64,000 nucleotides of DNA from positions 34,577,976 through 34,641,975 of the forward strand of contig JAOWCC010000019.1 of the NCBI GenBank assembly GCA_030867875.1, in the 5' to 3' direction. The notes under the pieces were generated by a model, which saw only the letters and a program-made list of their open reading frames with translations, did not search any database and was not told where the DNA came from. This DNA is from Actinernus sp. WN-2022 (taxonomy: Eukaryota; Cnidaria; Anthozoa; Actiniaria; Actinernidae). The position numbers were made by a program, and so were the translations under genes. Below, piece after piece: positions 1-10,060 of the stretch; the stretch's first letter is position 1, and each line of letters begins with the position of its first letter.

Positions 1-230
1 AATATGAAGTAAAAGAGGTCTCAGTATATGGTTTACTACTAGAAAGTCTATTTCCTATATTGGTGAAATAATCATTGAATGCATTTGCAATCGCCGAGGG
101 ATCAGTTAATACCTGGTCACCTTTTATAATTTTAGTAGGGTACTTTACTTTTTAGATTTTAAAGAAATTATCTGCTTAATACCCTTCCAGGTATTTTTTA
201 TATCATTGTTATGTTTTATCATAGTTAATA
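1..230 (-). pseudogene. LINE retrotransposon fragment upstream of RT domain
   Basis: Read on the minus strand, this gives NDIKNTWKGIKQIISLKSKK, a stop, and after a frame change VLTDPSAIANAFNDYFTNIG. The pattern W-x-x-I-x-x-x-I followed by A-x-x-FN-x-YF-x-NIG is the conserved stretch just before the reverse transcriptase domain of many animal non-LTR elements. It is broken by a stop and a frameshift and is cut by the window edge. Confidence 0.8.
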
Positions 231-716
231 GAGTGGAATGGTTAGGAAACTCAGGGACCTTCTTTGTTATTTGTCTTTGTTAGCTTTTTTCAACTACTAC
301 CGTGCACAAAACACAATAGAAATTCCAACATGTTAATCAATCAGCCAATAGAAACGTGTGAGTTCAGTCGTTCAGGGAACGCTAAGGAACTATGACAATC
401 TTTTGTCTTACCCCTTCCAACCTAAATCGCAGCGCCTTTGTTAGCCCTTTTGAAGTTTGCCGGGTTTCCAAACCATTCCACTCTATTAACTATGGTTTAT
501 GTTATATGCGTATGAATAACTGTAAGCCAGGGGGCCTTTGCCTTCGAGTTCTTCGAGTCATTGCACTTTTTAGATCATTGGTTAAGCAATCGTGAGTCTC
601 ATCTTATGAAGTGAGATTTCCCCTAAGGGTCTCTATAAGGATTTTCACTGTACGAGTGAGGGTGTTTATAAAGATTCACGGTTAAGCCCTTGGTTTTATA
701 ATGATTGACTAGGAGG
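231..716. other. Unassigned stretch
   Basis: Short unsupported open frames only (for example 392-595). From ~610 the sequence repeats TTTATAAGGATTTTCACTGT-like phrases, which lead into the foldback that follows. Confidence 0.4.
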
Positions 717-827
717 GTCTTTATACGATTCACTCTACGAGTGTGGCCCTATATAACAAAGGAAAAAGGCCTCAACCATGAAGTTTTATATAGGGCCACA
801 CTCGTACAGTGAAAAGTTGTATAAAGA
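717..827. repeat. Small foldback
   Basis: Two arms (about 717-757 and 783-827) are imperfect reverse complements around GTGTGGCCCTATATA and TATATAGGGCCACACTCGTA. The structure resembles a short MITE; no target duplication was identified. Confidence 0.65.
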
Positions 828-1920
828 CTCTTGCATTTTATCGGGTATAATGGCGCATGCACGCGAGTGATTTGCTTCATCTGATTGGACAAAATGGTCA
901 TTAATTATGCATGAGCTTTTGAAGGTGAATAGGCCTTTTGCAATAGACAGTCACGTGACTTGTTGGCCCATAGTAACGCCATACTGGGTTGCAAGCTAAC
1001 CAGCTCTCCCTTGACAACCAACAGAGATTGACTGAGCCGTGGTATCATAGCTGGACTTCGAAGCGTTTTTTCGTCTTACTTACTAAATTCATCTCGAAAT
1101 AAGTCTTATACAGAACAAAAGTAAAGGTTGTTCTTTACTTTTGATCCGGTATTTTGTCAAATATGCGGCGCAAAATAGAGTTTGGACGCTCAAACGAACT
1201 CACCTCGAATCTCAGGCATGGCAAACATGGCGGCCGCTCAACAAGGTAAAGTAGTCATAATTAAACGAATAGTATTGTAATAGTTGAGCAGATTCCTTCT
1301 TTCTTTTATACTATGTTATATAAACCAGTAATTACGGCGTTAATTTCTCAGGTTTATAACTTTGGAGAGTACACGAAACATTGTCGAATGGTGACAGTGT
1401 CAGTATTAAAATGCAATGGTCGATATGACCACATACAGGAAGGCCAAGCTCTGTATTTGCACTGTGAAAGTTCTAGAAGAAAAAATGAAAAAGAAATAAA
1501 ATATTTAACTTTGAAGAACTGGTCTTGTGTTATCATGTGTCTATAATTAACCATATAGCAATCAGTTAGTGCTCTGGCACCTGTAAATCGGTATGTTTTC
1601 TGGCTAGCTCTTTTTCTTTAATATTTATAAAGAGGGAGTCAGTTTTTCTCAACTATATTTTTCATATGTTTGGTGTGGTGACATGAAATATTGAGAACTT
1701 ATTAAACATATTGTAAGCTTCCTGCAGCAAACACATCAACTCTGTTTCAAAAAGTGACATGCTAGAAAATGATAAAGAACTTAAGAATTTAATTTATTTT
1801 ATTTAATCTAATTGTTAAATTAATTAAGCTTAACTGGTTGAAATACTTAGACTTGGTGTTTTTCTTTAAGTGCAAATTAGGCATCGTAAATCTGGATATC
1901 AATCATTATACTTCATACAG

Positions 1921-2365
1921 TCAGGACCCGGGGAGTGGGGGGGGGGGGGGGGGGGGGTACTCTACCCAAAGTTGGGTAATGGTGTGCCGCTGGGGCTCTG
2001 AAACCCTTACCCTGTTTAAGACAAAAAAACTCAAATTTCCATACCTTGTTCAAGACAAAGTGTTAAAATTTTATACCCTTCTATAAGACAAAAATACAAC
2101 AAGAATCCACAAGAAGTGTCTATAAAGTCGACTGTTTTATTTAGAGGTCAGGGATAAACTGATTACAAATCGATATCTGGTAATGAGTATGATGTTTACA
2201 TCAGATAAATGTCATGTCAAAAGTGATAAATACCATACTCTGTTCAAGATCTGTCAATGTGAAAATGGATACCCTGTCTAAGACCAGAAACTCGAAAAAC
2301 CATACCCTGTCCAGTGGATCATCCCCGTATAGTCCATATATGGGAGTACCCCCAGGAAGAAGCAA
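1921..2365. repeat. G-run-bounded element, copy 1
   Basis: Starts with a long G run followed by GTACTCTACCC and ends with GGGAGTACCCCCAGG, so its ends are inverted. The interior repeats degenerate phrases such as ATACCCTGTCTAAGAC and ATACCTTGTTCAAGAC at about 40-bp spacing. The same architecture is seen at 23815, 28189, 48038 and 60537. Confidence 0.7.
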
Positions 2366-2629
2366 GGCATATAAAACCAAAAAATTAAGGAATATATCTG
2401 ATAGTGTTTATTAATCTAATATATACTTTTACATGGTCTAATGGATGTCAAAGGAGCACTGTCATTGGAATTGAATCTTCAAGTTTCTTTAAAACAAAAC
2501 TACAAACTGTTAACACCCTGAATTCGAAGAGTAATTAACTATGTGAATGCCCGGATATGGTTTTCAAATTTTTTCAATAAAGGATGACTAAGTGGATTAC
2601 AAAAGCTAATTCTATGAAGAGGCCTGGTT

Positions 2630-2812
2630 AGGGGTATTGGGGATAAGGGATAACTAGCAAAATAATGACTGGGATAAGGGATAATTAACAAACCAGAAAA
2701 CAGTAGGGATAAGGGATAACCAAAGTCCATCGGGATAATCGATAACAGCCATCTGCATCTCAGGGATAAGTGATTAACTATCCTGAAAAATATAGGGATA
2801 AGGGATAACAGC
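2630..2812. repeat. GGGATAAGGGATAAC interspersed repeat
   Basis: GGGATAAGGGATAAC or close variants recur about six or seven times, separated by ~25-40 bp of unrelated sequence. The cluster lies inside the 928-3767 element. The open frame on the minus strand here is a by-product of the repeat. Confidence 0.7.
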
Positions 2813-3773
2813 ACCCCACCTCCCCCTAATAACCGGGCCTCTATAAACTTGATTTCGGTTACAGTGAACATATTTCAAGTTGCTCTAAATTTCTCTTAAA
2901 AGCAGTATTTTTCATCCACTCAAATCTTTGCCATCCTTTATCAAAATTGTCTCAAATTTTCTCGGCTAGTACACTGCATACTCTCATGCCTGGCAGAGAG
3001 ATGAGAAACCTCTGCTTGCAGGGTAATATTTTTGTCTTTAGTCATGAGAATGTTTATCATTTTTGGGTTAATTGACAGTGTTCCTTTAATATTATTAAAA
3101 TTTTATAGCGAGTGGTTAATAATGTATGCCTGTTACTGGCTAATAGCAAAATAAGAAACAAAATATATAACATTCTCTCCAATGACTAAGTAGGGATATA
3201 TAAAACTTATCAAAGTCCTGATATTTTTCTTTGCTTCAAAACTGGACATGTAACACCCACAGATTCAGTATCAAACTAAAATAATATTCTAAGATAATTT
3301 CTGCATCTCCTCAAGTACATGTAGCTAGCCATAGCCTGTCCTTTTCTGAGTTAAGGCAAAGGAAACGAACATTTAATTTTAAATAATACAACATTTATGA
3401 ATATTTTCGTAGCTTAAATATAGCCTTAATTAAAGTTAAACACAGGATTTTATTTAGTACATGAACGAGCGCCTAGAGTAAACAGTATTTATCCCCATAT
3501 TATGCTCCTCCAAACTCTATTTTGCGCCGCATATTTGACAAAATACCGGATCAAAAGTAAAGAACAACCTTTACTTTTGTTCTGTATAAGACTTATTTCG
3601 AGATGAATTTAGTAAGTAAGACGAAAAAACGCTTCGAAGTCCAGCTATGATACCACGGCTCAGTCAATCTCTGTTGGTTGTCAAGGGAGAGCTGGTTAGC
3701 TTGCAACCCAGTATGGCGTTACTATGGGCCAACAAGTCACGTGACTGTCTATTGCAAAAGGCCTATTGAAAAA

Positions 3774-4266
3774 GGGGCAAGTGAGCTCTTCTTTGTTGGT
3801 CTCACTATATAGATTAGCATAAAGAGTGTAATTCATCCATTATCGTTTTAGGGTTAATAATAACTTAGCCATCATTGTTTAAGAGTTTTCTAATAACTCT
3901 TTTTCTTCTTAGAATTTTCAAGATTAAGAAAATATGTGTTATTCTTTTCACCTTTCTCACACCAAGTTGCTGGTGACAGAATAATTGCGCCCCTTATAAT
4001 ATAGTCGTGCTCTGCCTCGTATTCTGATTTGAGAAGGGCATCTAACGCCTGTTGTGATGGAGATTCAGCACAATTCTCTTCGGCTATCTTGAGATTTTGC
4101 TCGATTTGACTAAGTTTTTCTCTTCTTTCTTTTGCTCTTTTCTTACTGTAATCAATGGCAGCGGACCTAATCTTATATTTTACCCAATCCCATTTTACTC
4201 TTATATCAACTTCGTTATTCATTTCTTCAGCCAGTGAGGATATTCTTTTTAGAGCTCACTTGCCCC
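3774..4266. repeat. 16-bp perfect inverted repeat framing a LINE fragment
   Basis: GGGGCAAGTGAGCTCT at 3774-3789 and AGAGCTCACTTGCCCC at 4251-4266 are exact reverse complements. They enclose the minus-strand LINE fragment and directly abut the right end of the 928-3767 element. Confidence 0.8.
3792..4250 (-). pseudogene. LINE RT N-terminal fragment (partial)
   Basis: The minus-strand frame (Met at 4222, stop before 3890) encodes a basic helical region followed by IIRGAIILSPATWCEKGEKN and TYFLNLENSKKKK. The W-x-E-x-GEK-x-x-x-YF-x-NLE motif marks the start of the reverse transcriptase region in many animal LINEs. Upstream residues (KRISSLAEEMNNE) extend the match. Only this piece remains, truncated on both sides, and it is framed by a 16-bp inverted repeat. 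Confidence 0.85.
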
Positions 4267-4267
4267 G

Positions 4268-4860
4268 GTTACTACCGTAAGGAACCTTGGGGCCTGGTTT
4301 GACACTCAACTCTCCATGTCAACTCTTGTTTCTAAAGTATGTAGTACTGCATTATACCATCTGCATCACATAAGACGCATAAGGAAGTATCTGTCAGTTG
4401 AAACTGCGTAAATACTTGTACATGCTCTCATTACTAGTCGCGTCGACTACTGCAATAGTTTGTTGTATGGGTTACCTAGCTATCAGTTAGATAAGCTTCA
4501 GCGTGTTCAGAACGCTGCTGCCAGAGTTGTCTGCATGGCACCTAGATTGTGTCACATTACACCTATCCTTTTTGATCTGCATGCACTGGTTGCCAGTCAG
4601 ATTTCGTATCAATTCAAGGTAATCTTATTTACATTTAAAGCTCTGCATGGCCTTGCTCCTCAGTATCTAAGCAGTCATCACAGTATGTTCCAATGAATTA
4701 CTTTTATGTGCTCCGAGATGTATTACTAGGAAGACTTTGGGAGACAGAGCCTTTTGTTGCTGCTGCCCCCAAGCTTTGGAACGTGCTGCCACGTAACTCA
4801 GACAAATAGACTCTATTGACATTTTTAAGCGACAATTGAAGTTATCTTTTTAAACTAGCT
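4268..4860 (+). pseudogene. LINE reverse transcriptase C-terminal end (broken)
   Basis: The translation runs FDTQLSMSTLVSKVCSTALY, IRRIRKYLSVETA, a TAA stop, then [20 protein letters not shown] and [13 protein letters not shown]. This is the conserved tail of CR1/Rex/jockey-like RT proteins (SRLDYCN-x-LLYG, LQR-x-QNAAAR). It continues through [13 protein letters not shown] before a frameshift near 4696 and the 3' region PKLWNVLP. It is a dead copy ending in an ATT-rich tail near 4900. Confidence 0.92.
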
Positions 4861-5094
4861 TATACTAATTTTTTTTAGAAATAAAATTTTATTATTATTA
4901 TTTGTATTTCCTTAGTCTTGTCAGATATATATAGTGAGATCTATATGCCTTAGATTGTATTCAAACATACATACATTTTTATATCATTATTAGTTAATAG
5001 TTATATATTAGTTCATTATTACTCGAGCTGCCTGTGGCAGAAACGAGTCTTAAAATGCAAGTCGTTATTATTTTTATTTTTTTTATTCCGTGTA

Positions 5095-6590
5095 GCAAGC
5101 GTTCTGCGCATGCGTTAAAGGTCAAATTCACACCAATCAGATCGCACTGTGCTGGTCACGTAACACTCGCCAGGTTAATTTATTTACATAATTTAATACA
5201 GTAAATCAAAATGGTGGATCCGCGAGCAAATCTCTCTCAAATTTGGAGTCCCATCTCTCAAATGTAAGCAGTTTAATTTAATGTTTTATTTAACTTCACT
5301 CGTGCGAAAACCTTCCAACAGGCTCAGGATATTGCAACTATCGCTCTTGTCGGAGCCGAAGGACCGCGTTTTTTACCCAGATGGCCTGTGATTTTATATA
5401 CGACACGACGCCGGACCTGAAGGACTCAAAGATCCACACATATCGAATTGGAATTTAGCGTTTTCCTTTCTGCTGAAACCAAGGCTTCTTCGATAGAAAG
5501 GGCAAGATGTTGTATTTTTCAAGGAGGACAAAATATTTCTCGTTTAAGCTTCTCTTTCGCCACGGCTTTGTTATTTGAATCTCTGTGGATTGGTATACTC
5601 AAATATACTGCACAATACCATACAACTGAATAAGAAGTCTTTAACAAAGCCGAACTCAAACTCAAGAGCAAAGCTGAGAGTGAAAGTGAAACTGAACAGT
5701 GTCTTGTCAGGTCATGAATTAAGGTACGGTGAGGTTGAAATCATTTCGTGTTTATATCTGCATTTCTTTGTCGATTTGTTGACCTCGTGGCGCTGATAGA
5801 TTTTGCCATCGGACGGTATTCTTGTTTGAGGTACGTTTCGTAGGTTTTATGCCTCTCGGTCATAATACATACCAGCGCAAACACCGTGAACTGTAGGCCA
5901 ACATGCACTAAAATAATTTTGAACGTGTTTTTTTGCCGGGCTGTCAGAAATACCCCGGAGAAATAAACACTCGCACAGAATAATTTATGATGAGCGAAGC
6001 AATATTCAACTCTCAAGGACAACTTAAACAAGAATCCTCTCACGGCCGAGGTTTTGGTTCGAGAAATTAAAGGCTTCCAACAGTTCCCTTTATAGTTCTG
6101 TAATATAATGAGCAGACCAGTTTTGGGAAGGAGGGTATATAACCAACAGGCATTTCAGTTAATAAATACCTGATATGGACGCGAGCTGCGATAAAGAGCC
6201 GCAGGGTAGAATGAACAGTAGAGAAATATATCATATGATAGCTCCATCATAGGTGGACAGGATACAACTTATAATATGGGACAAATATAAACATATATTT
6301 GAGACACTCATCTATTAGTACTCTGAACCTGGAGAACAGCAGACTAAATTGTAAGCGTGCGGTACATGAATAAGTAGAGGTCAACTTCTTTAATTTGCAT
6401 ACACGAGAAATATATATACTAGGGGAGCAGAGAATGCATGTCACCGCGCTACCGGCCACTCCTAAAGACTGCTAAATTCATCTAATAATTCTTCCCTTCG
6501 GTTATTACTAAAAGGATTTCAAATGAAAGTGTATTTCATCTTCAATCTCATGTGGCCCGAGTGAAAGCCCAGATGGGCTCTTGTTAGTTT
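5095..6590 (+). mobile_element. Shared-end repeat family, copy 1
   Basis: The first ~300 bp (CACCAATCAGATCGCACTGT through ACCCAGATGGCC) are nearly the same as 50575-50880. The last ~190 bp (CTAGGGGAGCAGAGAATG through AGCCCAGATGGGCTCTTGTT) are nearly the same as 52125-52290. The middle does not obviously match. The end is followed by an ATT-rich run at ~6655, suggesting retroposition. No intact protein is encoded; short open frames at 5448-6043 are unrecognised. Confidence 0.75.
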
Positions 6591-6729
6591 TAATTGTGTA
6601 TTGTCATGCGCAACTGATCATCTATTTGTATGTTGCGCAATAGAAGAAATTAAATTATTATTATTATTATAAAATCAACAAATATTTTATCGTCCGTAAG
6701 ACTGTTATTGAACCTCCAGAAAGAAGGGC

Positions 6730-6905
6730 CGTGTTTGTTAATTATAGGATAATATGGTTATTTCATGGTTTACTATGGAATACAGGCGAAAATTTCACTC
6801 GAAATTCATATTATTTTGGTATACAACGAGCCTTATTAAATAATACAAATTTCTCGTGAAATATTCGCCGGTATTCCATAGAAAACTATGAAATAGCCAG
6901 TAAGT
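6730..6905. repeat. Foldback MITE, copy 1
   Basis: GGTTATTTCATGGTTTACTATGG at the left pairs with a near-complement CCATAGAAAACTATGAAATA at the right, with a second inner pair around the GAAATTCATATTATTT segment. A related copy lies at 40675-40815. Confidence 0.75.
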
Positions 6906-7431
6906 ATCACCTCACAAACAATATGTAAACACGTTTCATTCTAGTTGTCACTTCATGATTGTGGTTTGCCTATGCTTAGATTTTCTCAAAGTCCTTCGCC
7001 CGCTCTTTTGGCGATTTGGGTTGGCGCGTGACGAGGGACTTCTCATCCTTGTTCAGTTCGCGCCAAAATTACAGACGGATTTTTCAGTTGGTGATAAGCA
7101 GCCAATCGAAACAGCTTTAATACACACCGGTCAAATATAAAGTACGCCACATAAAGCATGCCGCTCCAAGACATTTCATTCGTCATCTCGGTGTTTTTTG
7201 GCGCGAAACACAGATCGGATCCCTGCACGGGAAAATTTTACTAACATTTCATCAATTTGACGCCCATTTGAAGACCTTTTGACAAAAAAAGTATAAATTT
7301 CACATAGCTCATAGCACCAATATGGTCCCCTTTTGGGCTGAATTTACTGAAAGTACCCAATATTACTGTAAATACTGGTATATTCAACTAAAAGTCGATC
7401 ACGATCAGGTATGCTAACCGCCGTGGAAAGT
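6906..7431. other. Unassigned stretch
   Basis: Two short overlapping open frames on opposite strands (6955-7140 and 7043-7228) have no recognisable motif. No repeat match within the window was seen. Confidence 0.4.
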
Positions 7432-7650
7432 GTGTGGCTAACCGCCTCCCGGTTATATCATGATCAGTGGTTATGCCCCGGTGTCGGGGTCAAACCACGG
7501 CCGAACCAACACTTGGGATCTTAAAATAACTGAGTAGAAGGTGCTGCCTTGGTGAAAAAATCTCGTTCTCGAACTGCAAATGGTTAGACCTTCGTGTCAT
7601 CTGGGATAAGGACGTAAAATTGTAGGTCCCACGTCGGCCTCAAGTTTATC
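7432..7650 (+). repeat. tRNA-derived SINE, family B, degraded copy
   Basis: Begins CTAACCGCCTCCCGGTTAT with a damaged box A and a box B-like GGGTCAAACC, followed by a body containing AAAATAACTGAGTAGAAGGTG and GGACGTAAAAT. The same order appears, better preserved, on the minus strand at 41944-42140. Confidence 0.8.
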
Positions 7651-9473
7651 AGTCTCACCAGACCATCACGAGTTACCGACGTTAAATAAAGTTGCTTTAC
7701 TTTTTACTTTAGCAGCTGTCTCGAGCGCTAGCCCTTCGTCAGAGCGAGAGGAGTCGCTAATTTAGAAACGTCAGCTGCCACTCGCTTCCCACGGCGGTTA
7801 CTTAAACTCTTATTTGATTATAGAAGTGTTTATCTTCCCCACCGACGCAGACCAACACCAGTTTTCACCGGGGAACTAGTTATTCTTTGTTTCTGGAAAA
7901 TAGCCTGTTCTCAGTGTAAAATAATTATCCCCTAGCGACTACATCTTAATCACTCATCTCGGTTGTTTTCGACACCTGGAAAATGTTCTTGGAGTAATCT
8001 CCCAGTTTAGTGAAAAGACAAACCTATTATTATTCTATGATACAAGGAGCACCCATATTCCAAAATAGCACCATGAAGAAGTAAAATTCGAGCTGGTCTA
8101 TTTTTGGTACTTATTTCCGCGAAAACGTATGACGGTGTTATGGCGGTTACCAGTGGCGAGACATTTTTCCCAAAAAAACATGGCGGACGACAAGAAGAGC
8201 GAGAGGAGAGTTCTGATTAGTCATCTGGAAGTTCCTTAATTAATAATTCCACAACGCCATAGTTACTATTGCTACGTTCCACAAGCTACCGGATTTTACC
8301 AGAAAACGGCGCAAAAAAATACATCGGCCGAAAAAATAAATGTACCGGTATGTCTTGTTTACATTTCAGGTATTCTAATCATACATCACTAAACCCCTGA
8401 AACGCTAAAAACCTTTCTGAAAATAACCAGTTTCTGAATGTACTGTAAGATATGATCTATTCCAGTGGGAAATTCACATCTCTGCGTATAGTTGTAGTTT
8501 CGCGTTTTGTACTGCGGCATCGCATTCAGGGGTAATTTTCGAATACGAAACAGGCACACAGCGGTCAAACGTCTGCGCGTGCGTATTACGGTCAGTCTGG
8601 TGGGCGGCCGCGCGAATTTCCCGCGCAAATTTACCTTAAAACCTATTACAGTGAACTTCTACCCCCAAAATTAAGAAAAATACGTGAAAGTTAAGCTTTT
8701 TATTTTCACAGTCGACGAGAAATTGAACAAACTTCAAACTGGGAGTTTACCCAAAATTTTCGTAATTTACCAAAGAAGTTCTCAAGGTTTGAAAGCGGGT
8801 TTGTGAACAGTGACGGCCGCCGGCTCGCTTTGAATTTGTTTTGGAATAGGTTGTTGTTGCAAGACTTTTGACGCATGCGCAGACGTTTGACCGCTGTGTG
8901 CGAAACAGGTTAGTTTTAATTTGTGATGACGTCGTCACAGTAGATCACGTGGTTAAGAAATTATGACATCATGCCACTTAGTTCGAAATCTACGGTGGCT
9001 TGTAAGTGTTATTTAAAAACATTAATCACGAGGTTTATGGGTTTATTTGGGGGTGTTGTTACTGTCAAGTTCAGCGATTGCATTATATATGCAGGATACA
9101 AGATGTCACGTGGTTGTACTGGGTGGGGGAAATATCTGACTTCGTTTATTTAAAGCATTGTATTAGATCGGAAGTGTTAGCTATTTTTCATCTCCAATCG
9201 ATCTTTCTAAAACAGCGTTTTGAAGTTTGTTTGCCCTCCAGTAAAGCCTTTCCCATGGGAACACGAGCGCAATTCATTGGTTCTTGAAGTGATCTATCAG
9301 CACGTGGCTGTTTCCTGCAAAATACCTATTTAGTAGTTAACCCCGTATTGAGATAATGTACATATGAATTAATCCCTGTATTGTTAAATCCCAAGCTTGG
9401 GATTAGAAAGCTATCAGTCCACTGTATAGAGGGTTTTCACTCAATCCCCAGAGATTCAAATGACAAAGGGTAT
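7651..9473. other. Intergenic stretch with dispersed repeat remnants
   Basis: At ~7730 is GCCCTTCGTCAGAGCGAG followed by AACGTCAGCTGC, similar to a phrase at 45355-45385. At 8546-8583 and 8868-8907 two ~38-bp arms around CAGCGGTCAAACGTCTGCGC are inverted copies of each other. An ATGGCGGACGACAAGAAGAG start context at 8178 hits a stop after 19 codons. No gene is supported. Confidence 0.45.
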
Positions 9474-10060
9474 GGCGGCCATGTTGGTGTACCTCACAAA
9501 AGAAGCTAACGAAGAATCTATTGTTAAAGTGCACCTAACCCTTTTGCAAGTTTTATACATATGAATCTTTGAAAGGTTTTGAGTACTTCTGCGAATAAAT
9601 TTTGGGCTTACGGAGAATATTGTATGTTCTAGGCTTGTTTGAAATGGTGAAAATTTTACCTTTCCTGAGCCATGACCACGTAAGAAAAAGCCTGGGTCGA
9701 TTCTGGATCTTACGTCACCTCATTAATGCATTATTCTCCATGGCGCCTTTCTATCACAACAACATCGATATATTGAGAATGTATACATTCTGAGTTGTTA
9801 GTAAAGAAAACAGTTATTTTAGACAAAATGCTAAACATTTATTCAACTTATTGCGAAGTCGAATGAATTAGATGACGTAAGATCCAGAATCGACCCAGGC
9901 TTTTTCTTACGCGGTCATGGGTCAGGAAAGGTCAACTTTTCACCATTTAAAACAAGCCTAGAACATAGCATATTCTTTGTAAGCCAAACATTTCTTCGCA
10001 GAAGTACTCAAAAATCGCAAGAGGTTAGGTTCACTTTAAAGGTACACCAACATGGCCGCC
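9474..10060. mobile_element. 587-bp foldback element
   Basis: The outer ends are GGCGGCCATGTTGGTGTACC and GGTACACCAACATGGCCGCC, exact complements, and the arms extend ~240 bp with mismatches. Central sequence (CATTAATGCATTATTCTCC to AGATGACGTAAGATCC) is related to 16945-17100. An open frame at 9602-9793 is part of the arm. Confidence 0.85.

Larger units (their letters stand above)
928..3767. mobile_element. 2.8-kb element with 259-bp terminal inverted repeats
   Basis: 928-1186 and 3509-3767 are almost perfect reverse complements, beginning AATAGGCCTTTTGCAATAG at the outside. The interior is AT-rich with no transposase frame I could recognise. It contains a G-run-bounded element (1921-2365) and a GATAAGGGATAAC repeat block (2630-2812). 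Just inside the left arm, 1219-1246 reads ATGGCAAACATGGCGGCC and ends CAACAAG|GTAAAG, which looks like a first coding exon, but no partner exon was found. The near identity of the arms suggests a fairly recent event. Confidence 0.8.

Noticed and set aside
2630..2812. Meganuclease-type recognition sites (GGGATAAC phrases)
   Set aside because: Resemblance to homing endonuclease sites is partial and repeated in a degenerate minisatellite; no endonuclease gene is present.
8178..8236. ATGGCGGACGACAAG start context
   Set aside because: Stops after 19 codons with no donor; such ATGGCGG contexts recur in the repeats here.
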